From positions 1,090,304 to 1,154,303 of the forward strand of contig NZ_JBIAOU010000001.1 in the NCBI RefSeq assembly GCF_042879035.1: a stretch of 64,000 nucleotides of DNA, written 5' to 3'. Of the stretch, positions 42,189 to 50,707 are shown piece by piece. The stretch's first letter is position 1. Every line of letters begins with the position of its first letter. The notes under the pieces are model-generated. The model was given only the letters and a program-made list of their open reading frames with translations, ran no database searches and had not been told where the DNA came from. This stretch comes from Rhodococcus_G sp042879035. Lineage in GTDB: Bacteria; Actinomycetota; Actinomycetes; Mycobacteriales; Mycobacteriaceae. A program made the position numbers and the translations under genes.

Positions 42189-42836
42189 CTATCCCGGCAG
42201 CTGCTTCGCGGCGCGTGCCGCGCGGACGTCGGAGGCCAGCAGCCAGGCCGCGAGGACGCCGCCGATCGCGCCGAACAGATGCCCCTGCCACGAGACCCGC
42301 GGATCGCTCGGCAGGACACCCCACAGCATCCCGCCGTACAGGAAGAGGATCACCACGCCCAGTGCGAGCTGACCGAAGTGTCGGGTGAACAGGCCGCGGG
42401 TGATCAGGTAGGTGAGCCAGCCGAAGGTCAGGACGGACGCCCCGAGATGGGTGGTCCCCGACCCGCCGGTCAGCCACGTTCCCACACCCCCGACGATCCA
42501 GATGATCGCGGTGGCGGTGAGCCCGCGCCCGATCCCCGACAGCATCACGAAGAAGCCGAGCACCAGCAGCGGAATCGTGTTGGCCACCAGGTGCCCCCAG
42601 CCGCCGTGCAGGACGGGCGCGAAGAGCACCCCCCACAGTCCGTCGACGGTGCGCGGTTCGATTCCACCGTTGTCGAGGCTGTTGCCGAGCAGCATGTCGA
42701 CGAACTCGAGGACGTACAGCCCGACCACGAAGGAAGTGACGGCGATCGCCGCGCGCTGCCACTGCGGCCGCGGTGCGGTGCTCGCGGGCAGGTTCGACGG
42801 CCCGGGGGCGGGGAAGGACGATGTCGGGTAGGTCAT
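42189..42836 (-). CDS. Rhomboid-family intramembrane serine protease
   Basis: A 215-residue membrane protein with about six helices. HGGWGHLVANTIPLL is the conserved rhomboid loop/helix 2 region. The catalytic Ser lies in HLGASVLTFGWLTYL, a variant of the usual GASG motif. The partner His is in SWQGHLFGAIGG. It corresponds to Rv1337. ATG 42836 is used. Substrates are unknown. Confidence 0.9.
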   Translation of the reverse strand: MTYPTSSFPAPGPSNLPASTAPRPQWQRAAIAVTSFVVGLYVLEFVDMLLGNSLDNGGIEPRTVDGLWGVLFAPVLHGGWGHLVANTIPLLVLGFFVMLSGIGRGLTATAIIWIVGGVGTWLTGGSGTTHLGASVLTFGWLTYLITRGLFTRHFGQLALGVVILFLYGGMLWGVLPSDPRVSWQGHLFGAIGGVLAAWLLASDVRAARAAKQLPG

Positions 42837-42917
42837 GGTCCGGCTCAACCGCTTTCTCGCACGTGGCACTCGACGTTGCCACGAGCCTACCGATCGGACG
42901 GCCCGGGGGCGGGAGTC

Positions 42918-43985
42918 TCAGACGTCGAACGCCGACGGGAACAGGTCGCGGTAGGTGGGGATCCCGGCGACCGTGGTGGCGGTCAGGACGGCGTCGACGA
43001 CCGCCCGCGACACCACGTCGGCGGCGACCTCGCACACGGCGGCGAGGACGGGAAGATCGGCGGGGAACGCGGCCGGAACCGGCGTGCTCGGCGGCGGCAC
43101 CTCGCGGGTTCCGGTGGAGAGCGCGAACAGTGTGTCGCCGTCGAGCGGCGAGTGGACGGGACGGATCGCCCGCGCCAGCCCGTCGTGGCCCGCGACGGCG
43201 ACGCGTCGGCAGGCGGCCTTGCTCAGCGGCGCGTCCGTGGCGACGACACCGATGGTGGTGTTGAGGACGGTGCCCTTGCTGCCGAGCGCGTTCGCGGCGG
43301 CCAGTTCGGCGGCGTCCGGGACGCGCAGGCCGTACCCGCCGACGTCGACCCCGCCGAGGCCCCACGGCAACCCGGTGGCGGGGTCGAACACGGAACCGAC
43401 GGGGTTGGCGACGACGAGCGCCGCGACGGTGACGCCCGCGGCGGGTCCCGAATCGAGGACGGTGCTCGCGGTGCCGATCCCACCCTTGAGGACGCCGGCG
43501 CGGGCTCCGACCCCGGCACCGACGCTCCCGCGGCGGACGTCGGCCCGCGCGGCGGCGGCGGCGAGGAAACCGTGATCGGCGGTGGGGCGCACCGACCAGT
43601 CCCCCACCGGCAGGTCGAAGATCACCGCGCCCGGCACGATCGGGACGACGTGCCCGGCGGAATCCATCGGGATGCCGCGACCGTGTTCCTCGAGCCAGCG
43701 CATCACCCCGTCCGCGGCGGCGAGGCCGTAGGCGCTGCCACCGGTGAGCAGTACCGCATCGGCGTGCTGGACGCTGTGACTCGGGTCGAGCAGGTCGGTT
43801 TCGCGGGTGCCGGGCCCACCTCCGCGCACGTCGACCGCCGCGGTCGCGCCTGCGGGTGCGAGGACCACCGTGCAGCCGGTGGCCCGGCCGGCACCGAGGG
43901 TGGCGGCGGAGTCCAGTTCGTGGTGGTGTCCGACGAGCACCCCGGCGACGTCGGTCAGTGCGTTTCTCGGCCCGGGCCGGCTCAC
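42918..43985 (-). CDS. P1/S58-family peptidase (DmpA/NylC-like Ntn hydrolase)
   Basis: A 355-residue member of the self-cleaving DmpA/NylC family. GSKGTVLNTTIGVVATDAPLSKA contains the expected autocleavage site Asn242-Thr243, with Thr as the new N-terminal nucleophile, very like nylon hydrolase NylC as I recall it. Gly-rich segments LLTGGSAYGLAAADGVMRWLEEHGRG and GSVGAGVGARAGVLKGGIGTAS are also typical. GTG 43985 overlaps the DUF2017 stop by 4 bases. The position matches Rv1333. The substrate is unknown; aminopeptidase or amidase activity is likely. Confidence 0.9.
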   Translation of the reverse strand: MSRPGPRNALTDVAGVLVGHHHELDSAATLGAGRATGCTVVLAPAGATAAVDVRGGGPGTRETDLLDPSHSVQHADAVLLTGGSAYGLAAADGVMRWLEEHGRGIPMDSAGHVVPIVPGAVIFDLPVGDWSVRPTADHGFLAAAAARADVRRGSVGAGVGARAGVLKGGIGTASTVLDSGPAAGVTVAALVVANPVGSVFDPATGLPWGLGGVDVGGYGLRVPDAAELAAANALGSKGTVLNTTIGVVATDAPLSKAACRRVAVAGHDGLARAIRPVHSPLDGDTLFALSTGTREVPPPSTPVPAAFPADLPVLAAVCEVAADVVSRAVVDAVLTATTVAGIPTYRDLFPSAFDV

Positions 43986-44557
43986 GGAAGCAGCACCTGA
44001 ACGAGGGAGTCCTGCATCCAGGTGAGCCAGTGGTAGACGTCGAGGTGCGGCGCCCGCGGATCGTCGGGGTCGAGTTCGTCGGGGGTGTCGGCGTCGATGC
44101 CGATCGTGGTGCCGAGTGCCAGCCGGACGTCGTTGAGGCCGTACAGCCAGTCCTCGGCCTGCTCGGGCGTGAGGACGACCTTGCCGCCGTCGACGGGAAC
44201 GGTCTGCAGGATCACCGACCCGGCCGCGACCTTCGCGTCGATGATTTCGGGTTCGTAGAGGCTGCGCAGGGCGCCGTTGTCGTTGGCGTCGCGCGAGCTC
44301 GGGTCGACCGCGTCACGCCCGGCGCCGAAGAAGTCGGGCAGCAGCCGGGCGAGCGTGGCGTCGGTGGGCGCGGTGGAGTTTCCGGTCCGCAGGCCGGTCA
44401 GTTCGGCGAGGTCGTCCTGCGGTGCGGATGCGGACCGGTCCTCGAGCAGTCCCAGCACCGATGTGACCAGTGACCGCAGCACCGACGCCTCCCGGGCGTC
44501 CATCTCGGACCGGATCTTGACCCCACTGAGCGAGTTCCTGCGGCTCCATGTGCGCAC
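43982..44557 (-). CDS. DUF2017 protein (Rv1332-like)
   Basis: A 191-residue protein of the DUF2017 family, mostly helical. The C-terminal half (LTPEQAEDWLYGLNDVRLALGTTIGID...YHWLTWMQDSLVQVLL) is the conserved part. It lies between clpS and the S58 peptidase, as in mycobacteria, and overlaps the latter by 4 bases. The constant linkage to clpS suggests a role near ClpS-dependent proteolysis, but none is established from the sequence. Confidence 0.88.
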   Translation of the reverse strand: MRTWSRRNSLSGVKIRSEMDAREASVLRSLVTSVLGLLEDRSASAPQDDLAELTGLRTGNSTAPTDATLARLLPDFFGAGRDAVDPSSRDANDNGALRSLYEPEIIDAKVAAGSVILQTVPVDGGKVVLTPEQAEDWLYGLNDVRLALGTTIGIDADTPDELDPDDPRAPHLDVYHWLTWMQDSLVQVLLP

Positions 44558-44599
44558 GACGAATTACCTGATGACCCTTCCCGAGTGTCGGTGTCCGGC

Positions 44600-44947
44600 T
44601 CAGCTGTCCCGCTGCATCGTGGCCCAGAGGCCGGCCGCGTGGAGACGTTGCACGTCGTGTTCCATCTTGTCCCGAGATCCGGACGACACGACGGCCTTGC
44701 CCTCCTTGTGCACCTGCATCATCAGATCCGTCGCCTTGGCCTTGCTGTAGCCGAACAGCTTCTGGAAGATGAACGTCACGTAGTGCATGAGGTTGACGGG
44801 GTCGTCCCACACGACCGTCACCCAGGGACGATTCAGCGCTTCGTCCTCGTCGGTGACCTCCGCCTGCTCGGGCAGCACTGACGGAGCCGGGGCGGGCATG
44901 TTCGCCATCGGCACGGCCATGAGTGTGATGTACGGGCGCGGAGCCAT
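44600..44947 (-). CDS. clpS: ATP-dependent Clp protease adaptor ClpS
   Basis: A 115-residue N-end-rule adaptor that delivers substrates to ClpC/ClpP. After a ~38-residue flexible N-terminus comes the core WVTVVWDDPVNLMHYVTFIFQKLFGYSKAKATDLMMQVHKEGKAVV, with the N-degron pocket residues in DDPVNLM. A TAGTCT box (minus strand 44959-44954) lies 6 bases before ATG 44947, which supports this start over ATG 44920. It heads the minus-strand run towards rdgB and is divergent from pncB. Confidence 0.93.
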   Translation of the reverse strand: MAPRPYITLMAVPMANMPAPAPSVLPEQAEVTDEDEALNRPWVTVVWDDPVNLMHYVTFIFQKLFGYSKAKATDLMMQVHKEGKAVVSSGSRDKMEHDVQRLHAAGLWATMQRDS

Positions 44948-45046
44948 ACGTCCAGACTACGACGCGATCCGGACCAATTGAACACGCTCGGACAAAACAC
45001 GTGTCCACCTGAAGATCGGCGGCGTCGCGAGTCGTAGTGTGGCGAA

Positions 45047-46369
45047 GTGACGAACTCCCAGTGGTCCCGTCCCACGACCAGCACGGCGCTGCTCACCGAT
45101 CAGTACGAGGTCACGATGATCGCCGCGGCGCTCGCGGACGGATCCGCCCACCGCCACTGCACGTTCGAGGCCTTCGCCCGCCGGCTCCCCGACGGCCGTC
45201 GGTACGGCGTGGTCGCAGGGGTCGATCGGCTGCTCGATGCGTTGGAGCACTTCCGGTTCGGCGAGCCCGAACTCGCGCTCGTGTCCCGCTTCCTCGACGA
45301 CGACACCCTCGCCTGGCTGCGGGACTACCGGTTCTCCGGCGACATCGACGGATACCGCGAGGGCGAACTGTACTTTCCGGGTTCGCCCCTCCTCTCGGTG
45401 CGTGGCACGTTCGCGGAATGCGTTGTCCTCGAGACGCTGGTCCTGTCGATCCTCAACCACGACAGCGCCATCGCGTCGGCGGCCGCCCGGATGGTCAGCG
45501 CCGCCGACGGCCGGACGCTGATCGAGATGGGGTCACGGCGGGCGCACGAGGAGTCCGCGGTCGCGTGTGCACGCGCCGCGTACCTGGCGGGGTTCACCGC
45601 GACGTCCAACATGGAGGCGGCGCGGCGCCACGGCGTTCCGAGCGCGGGCACCAGCGCGCACTCGTACACCCTGCTGCACACCGACGCGGAGGGACCGGAC
45701 GAGGCGGCGGCGTTCCGGGGCCAGGTCGAACGCCTCGGTGTGGGCACCACCCTGCTGGTGGACACCTACGACATCACCGAGGGCGTCAAGACGGCGGTCG
45801 CCGTCGCGGGACCTGAGCTCGGTGGTGTGCGGATCGACTCCGGCGACCTCGGCGTGTGGGCACGGCAGGTGCGCAAGCAGCTCGACGATCTCGGCGCGAC
45901 GAAGACCCGGATCGTGGTGTCCGGCGACCTCGACGAGTACTCGATCGCGGCGCTGCGCGCCGAACCGGTCGACACCTACGGTGTGGGCACCGCACTGGTC
46001 ACCGGATCCGGGTCGCCCACCGCGGGCATGGTCTACAAGCTGGTGGAGGTGGACGGCATCCCCGTGGAGAAGCGCAGCAGCCAGAAAGTGTCGCGCGGCG
46101 GCGCCAAGAGCGCGGTCCGGTTCGCCCGCCCGACCGGGACGGTCGTCGAGGAGGTCGTGTACCCGCTCGACGCGCCGGTCCCGAACGATGTCGAGCTGGT
46201 GGGCCGGCCGCTGACGATCCCGCTGGTCCGAGGTGGTGACCGGGTTCCCGGACTGCCCACCCTCGGCGACGCGCGGGAGTTGCTGGCGGCGAACCTGGTC
46301 AGCCTGCCGTGGGAGGGCCTCAAGCTCTCGCACGGGGAGCCGGCCGTGCCGACCCGTTTCGTCGGGTAG
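45047..46369 (+). CDS. pncB: Nicotinate phosphoribosyltransferase
   Basis: A 440-residue NAD-salvage enzyme that converts nicotinate to nicotinate mononucleotide. ALLTDQYEVTMIAAAL opens the protein; EMGSRRAHEESAVACARAAYLAGFTATSNMEAARRHGVPSAGTSAHSY and VRIDSGDLGVWARQVRKQLDDLG are signature segments. TAGTGT (45035-45040) lies 6 bases before GTG 45047, implying a leaderless transcript. The nicotinamidase gene pncA, one step earlier in the pathway, is 1.7 kb downstream on the same strand. Confidence 0.95.
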   Translation: MTNSQWSRPTTSTALLTDQYEVTMIAAALADGSAHRHCTFEAFARRLPDGRRYGVVAGVDRLLDALEHFRFGEPELALVSRFLDDDTLAWLRDYRFSGDIDGYREGELYFPGSPLLSVRGTFAECVVLETLVLSILNHDSAIASAAARMVSAADGRTLIEMGSRRAHEESAVACARAAYLAGFTATSNMEAARRHGVPSAGTSAHSYTLLHTDAEGPDEAAAFRGQVERLGVGTTLLVDTYDITEGVKTAVAVAGPELGGVRIDSGDLGVWARQVRKQLDDLGATKTRIVVSGDLDEYSIAALRAEPVDTYGVGTALVTGSGSPTAGMVYKLVEVDGIPVEKRSSQKVSRGGAKSAVRFARPTGTVVEEVVYPLDAPVPNDVELVGRPLTIPLVRGGDRVPGLPTLGDARELLAANLVSLPWEGLKLSHGEPAVPTRFVG

Positions 46370-46374
46370 TCCCC

Positions 46375-47640
46375 TCACGCACGGTCGGCGGCGGTCTGAC
46401 GCACGGGCTCCGGCGGGGCGGGCTGACGGGCGGGCAGGATCGAGCAGCACGCGGTCGCCAGGACGGTGAAACCGACGGCCCACCAGAAGGCCGCGTCGAA
46501 GGCGTGGGTGCGGTCCTCGAGGGTGCGGAGGCCGACCATGGTCGACTCGAGGATCACCGCGAGCAGGGCGGTGCCGAACGCGCCGCCGACCTGCTGGGCC
46601 AGCCGCGTGATGATGCTGGCGTGCGGTACCTCGGCGCGATCGAGGCCGACGAAGGCGACCGACATGACCGGGATAATCACCGCCCCATGCCGAAACCGCG
46701 TACGGCCAGCACGATCGTCAGCCACAGCGTGCCGGTGTCGGCGTCGGCCAGTGCGAACGGGATGGTGGCCAGACCCATCACGAGGAACCCGACGATCGCC
46801 ACGATGCGGGCGCCGATGAGATCGGTGTAGTGGCCGGCCACCTTTCGACTCATCAGCGCCCCGACGCCCTGCGGGATCAGCAGCAGCGCGGCCCCCCAGC
46901 GGGTCGGAGCCGTGGATGGTCTGGAAGAACAAGGGCAGCAACAACATCGAGCCGTACAGCGAGGCCCCGGCGAGGAATATGACCGCCGACGACGATCCCA
47001 CCGCTCGGCGACCGAGCAGGCTGACGTCGACGAGGGCGGTCTCGGCCGGCGCAGCGCCCAGACCGCGAACGCGACGAGGAGCACGACACCCGCGGCGGTG
47101 GGCAGCCAGACGTCGGTGCGGGCGAACCCGCCGTCCTTGTTCATGTTGGACAGGCCGTAGAGAATGCCGACGAGCGCCGGGAAGACGAGCAGCAACCCGA
47201 CGGTGTCGAGTTTCGCGCGGCCGGACGGTTCGTCGGCAGGCAGGAACCGCCACGCGAGGGCGAGTCCGAGGAGGCAGAACGGCACGTTGACCCAGAAGAG
47301 CCAGGGCCGGCTGCCCCAGTTGAGGATGATGCCGCCGACGCCCTGGACGACACGAACGGCGATGAGGCTGGACGCATTCCAGGCCAGGCTGCAGGCGATC
47401 GAGGTGACCAGGAAGACGGTCAGTCCGATCATCCAGAGGCGTTTCCCGCCGATCCGGGCCTGCGCCCACCCCACGACCGGGATAGTGACGCCCAGCGCGA
47501 GGAGATAGCCGGTGCTGACCCAGTGGATGGTCGACACGCTCACGTGGAGGTCCTCGGCGAGGGTCTGCAGCGCGATGCTCACGATCGCGGAGTCGAAGAT
47601 CATGGCGAGCCCGCCGACGATGAGCACCGTCCCGGACACC
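46375..47640 (-). pseudogene. DHA2-type MFS drug exporter, truncated and frameshifted
   Basis: An EmrB-like 14-helix exporter in pieces. The N-terminal part (LIVGGLAMIFDSAIVSIALQTLAEDL to AVWALRRP) is in one frame, then ETALVDVSLLGRRAVGSSSAVIFLAG (about 47045-46890) in another, WGAALLLIPQGVGALMSRKVAGHYTD back in the first, and VIIPVMSVAFVGLDRAEVPHASIITRLAQQVGG to the end in the second. Each shift needs one added base; two lie in G runs (about 46895 and 46685). In addition about 40 residues covering helices 4-5 are missing in frame between RVVQGVGG and IILNWGSRPWLF. The start codon region is lost at a junction near 47635 shared with the truncated tetR. Confidence 0.8.
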
Positions 47641-47994
47641 GGGTCGCTGCGCGGCGACGTGCTCGAACTGCTCCGCAGATCCAACCTGCACGGCGAGGAG
47701 TCGATCGCTCTGTTCGTCGTGACCATCGGCGCGCATCACCTCGCGACCGGGGACACCTTCGCCGAGATCCGCGAGGAGGCGGTCGGCGCGCGGGCGACCA
47801 GCATCCTGGACCAGGTCCTCGACCGGGCGGCGGCCCGCGGCGCGATCGATCCGGAGCGGCTCACGCCACGGGTCCGCGCGGTCGCGTTCGACCTGTTCCG
47901 GCACGACCTGCTGATGACGATGCGACCGCTGCCCGACGAGGACATCGTCGCCATCGTCGACGAGGTGTTCCTGCCGCTGGTGTCGCGACGCTGA
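47620..47994 (+). pseudogene. TetR-family regulator remnant lacking its DNA-binding domain
   Basis: Homology starts at VPDTGSLRGDVLELLRRSN, the typical beginning of a TetR C-terminal ligand domain. It continues to the natural end (VDEVFLPLVSRR). The usual ~70-residue N-terminal HTH is missing. The break coincides with the lost N-terminus of the divergent MFS gene, so one deletion (or misassembly) removed both 5' ends and the operator between them. An ATG at 47620 could give 124 residues, which could not bind DNA. Confidence 0.75.
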
Positions 47995-48039
47995 ACACCC
48001 GCGGCGCGGCGCCGGCCCCGACGGGTGGAGGATGGAGTC

Positions 48040-48657
48040 ATGACCGGAAACAGGGCCCTGGTGATCGTGGACGTGCAGAACGACTTCTGCGAGGGCGGGT
48101 CGCTGGCGGTGGCCGGAGGCGCGGCCGTCGCGGAGGCGATCACCGAGTACCTGGCGTCGCCGGCCCGGCCGCGGTACGCGGCGGTGGTGGCGACCGCGGA
48201 CCGGCACATCGACCCGGGCGCCCACTTCTCCGACCGCCCCGACTACCGGGACAGCTGGCCGCCGCACTGCGTCGTGGGCACGCCCGGCACGGAATTTCAT
48301 CCGGCGCTGGACCTCTCCGCGGTGCAGGAGGTGTTCGGCAAGGGAAACTTCGCGGCTGCGTACTCCGGATTCGAGGGCGTCTCGGACGACGGGGATCCGC
48401 TGTCGGAGTGGCTGCAGGACCACGACATCGACGCCGTCGACATCGTGGGTATCGCCACCGACCACTGCGTGCGCGCAACCGCGATGGACGCCGTCCGCGA
48501 GGGCTTCGACACCCGCGTGCTGCTGGACTACACGGCCGCCGTGTCACCGGACACGGTGCGCACGGCACTGGGCGCGATGCAGGACGTCGGCGTCACCCTG
48601 GTCGGGTCGTCGGCGGTGCCCCTGCCGCGCCGATCGGCCACCCGCCGCGGGCAGTAG
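48040..48657 (+). CDS. pncA: Nicotinamidase (isochorismatase family)
   Basis: A 205-residue amidase that converts nicotinamide to nicotinate. The catalytic triad regions are VDVQNDFCEGG (Asp about residue 10), VFGKGNFAAAYSGFEG (Lys) and VGIATDHCVRATAMDA (Cys about residue 143). The metal site DRHIDPGAHF is present. ATG 48040 has GGAGGATGGAG upstream. With pncB nearby, this makes a local NAD-salvage pair. By analogy the product would activate pyrazinamide. Confidence 0.93.
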   Translation: MTGNRALVIVDVQNDFCEGGSLAVAGGAAVAEAITEYLASPARPRYAAVVATADRHIDPGAHFSDRPDYRDSWPPHCVVGTPGTEFHPALDLSAVQEVFGKGNFAAAYSGFEGVSDDGDPLSEWLQDHDIDAVDIVGIATDHCVRATAMDAVREGFDTRVLLDYTAAVSPDTVRTALGAMQDVGVTLVGSSAVPLPRRSATRRGQ

Positions 48658-48666
48658 TCTTGTTCG

Positions 48667-50700
48667 GTGCGTGAACTCCCCACCGTCCCCGAACTGCTGT
48701 CCGAGGCGGTGCGCGCCCTGGGCGGCGCCGAGCGGCGGAACCAGCTGACGATGGCGTCGGCGGTCGCGCACTCGATCGAATCCGGGGAGCACCTCGCGGT
48801 GCAGGCCGGCACCGGCACGGGCAAGTCGCTGGCCTACCTCGTGCCGAGCGTGCGGCACGCGGTGGAGTCGGGCCGCACGGTGGTGATCTCGACGGCCACG
48901 ATCGCGCTGCAACGCCAGCTGGTGGACCGCGACCTGCCGCGGCTCGCGAAGGCGCTGAAGAAGCCACTGGGCCGGGAGCCGCGTTTCGCGATCCTCAAGG
49001 GCCGCAACAACTATCTGTGCATGAACAAGATCCACACCGGGATGGCGGAGCAGCCCGCCCCGGAGGCCGAACTGTTCGACGCCTTCGCCGTCTCACGGCT
49101 CGGCCGGGAGGTGCAGCGGCTGACGACGTGGTCGTCCGACACCGAGACCGGCGACCGCGACGAGGTGGTCCCCGGTGTCAGCGACCAGGCGTGGCGGCAG
49201 GTCAGCGTGACGGCCCGCGAGTGCCTGGGCAAGTCCCGCTGCCCGGTCGGCGAGGACTGCTTCGCCGAACGGGCCCGCGCGGAGGCCGCGCGGGTCGACG
49301 TCGTCGTCACCAATCACGCCCTGCTCGCGATCGACGCCATCTCGGGCATCGCGGTCCTTCCCGAACACGACGTCGTCGTGATCGACGAGGCCCACGAGCT
49401 GGTCGACCGGGTGACCGGTGTCGCGACGGCGGAACTGGCGCCGTCGACGATCAGTGCCGCGGCGCGTCGCTGCGTCAAACTCGTCGAGGAGCAGGACGCG
49501 GACCGATTGGAGGCGTCCGCGGAGGCCTGGACCGCCGTGCTCGAGGAGTTGGCCGCCGGGCGCTGGGACCAGCTCCCGGACGGCGCGGGGCAAGCGCTGG
49601 CCCTGGTCCGGGACTCGGCGTGGGCGGTGCGGACGGCGATCGGCCCGTCCCGTCCGGGGCAGGCCGCGACGGATCCCGAGTCCGCGGCCGCCCGGACCAC
49701 GGCGCTGGCCGCGGTCGACGAGGTGCACGACAGCGCGGTCCGGGTGCTGACCGCGTTCGACGAACCCGACCCGGCGAAGCGGCGGGACGTGGTGTGGCTG
49801 ACCGACGAGGATCGGCGCGGCAAGCTGGTGCGGATCGCGCCGCTGTCGGTCGGCGGCCTGCTCCGCAGCCGGCTGTTCGACGAGTCGACGGTGGTGCTGA
49901 CGTCGGCGACGTTGACGGTCGGTGGGTCGTTCGACGGCCTGGCCGTGGAGTGGGGGCTGCCCGCGCAGGGCTCGGTGCGCAGCGACACCGCGATGGCGAC
50001 CGGCACCGAGGCTCCGTCCGACGACGCGACCGTGAAGTGGAACGCCGTCGACGTCGGCTCGCCGTTCGACCACGCGAAATCCGGAATCCTGTACGTGGCC
50101 AGGCATCTTCCGCCGCCGGGCCGGGACGGCCTGACGCCGCGCGTCCTCGACGAGATCGAGCGGTTGGTCACCGCCGCGGGCGGCCGCACCCTCGGGCTGT
50201 TCTCGTCGACGCGGGCGGCGAAGGCCGCGGCCGCCGAGATGCGGGAGCGGCTGGACACCCCGGTGCTGTGCCAGGGCGAGGACGCGACCGGTCAGCTGGT
50301 CCGCAAGTTCGCCGAGGACGAGGCGACGTCCCTGTTCGGCACCCTGTCGCTGTGGCAGGGCGTGGACGTGCCCGGCCCGTCGCTGTCGCTGGTGATCCTG
50401 GACCGCATCCCGTTCCCCCGCCCGGACGATCCCCTACTGGTCGCGCGGCAGCGTGCGGTCGAATCCCGGGGCGGCAACGGCTTCATGGCGGTCGCCGCGA
50501 ACCATGCCGCCCTGCTGCTGGCCCAGGGTGTGGGCCGCTTGCTGCGCAGCGTCGACGACAAGGGTGTGGTCGCGATGCTCGACTCCCGGCTGGCCACCGC
50601 CCGGTACGGCGGATACCTGCGGGCATCGCTGCCGCCGTTCTGGGAGACGACCGATCCCGACGTCGCCTGCAAGGCGCTGGAGCGGCTGCGTCAGGCGTGA
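48667..50700 (+). CDS. dinG: DinG-family ATP-dependent DNA helicase
   Basis: A 677-residue XPD/DinG-like superfamily 2 helicase. Walker A VQAGTGTGKSLAYLVP is near residue 50. Four Cys of the iron-sulfur domain are in NYLCMN and RECLGKSRCPVGEDC. Walker B is VVIDEAHELVD. C-terminal helicase motifs include TLGLFSSTRAAKAAAAEM, GTLSLWQGVDVPGPSL and LAQGVGRLLRS. TAGTCT (48655-48660) lies 6 bases before GTG 48667 and overlaps the pncA stop, so it has its own leaderless promoter. Homologue of Rv1329c; it unwinds damaged or R-loop DNA. Confidence 0.93.
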   Translation: MRELPTVPELLSEAVRALGGAERRNQLTMASAVAHSIESGEHLAVQAGTGTGKSLAYLVPSVRHAVESGRTVVISTATIALQRQLVDRDLPRLAKALKKPLGREPRFAILKGRNNYLCMNKIHTGMAEQPAPEAELFDAFAVSRLGREVQRLTTWSSDTETGDRDEVVPGVSDQAWRQVSVTARECLGKSRCPVGEDCFAERARAEAARVDVVVTNHALLAIDAISGIAVLPEHDVVVIDEAHELVDRVTGVATAELAPSTISAAARRCVKLVEEQDADRLEASAEAWTAVLEELAAGRWDQLPDGAGQALALVRDSAWAVRTAIGPSRPGQAATDPESAAARTTALAAVDEVHDSAVRVLTAFDEPDPAKRRDVVWLTDEDRRGKLVRIAPLSVGGLLRSRLFDESTVVLTSATLTVGGSFDGLAVEWGLPAQGSVRSDTAMATGTEAPSDDATVKWNAVDVGSPFDHAKSGILYVARHLPPPGRDGLTPRVLDEIERLVTAAGGRTLGLFSSTRAAKAAAAEMRERLDTPVLCQGEDATGQLVRKFAEDEATSLFGTLSLWQGVDVPGPSLSLVILDRIPFPRPDDPLLVARQRAVESRGGNGFMAVAANHAALLLAQGVGRLLRSVDDKGVVAMLDSRLATARYGGYLRASLPPFWETTDPDVACKALERLRQA

Positions 50701-50707
50701 GGCGCAG

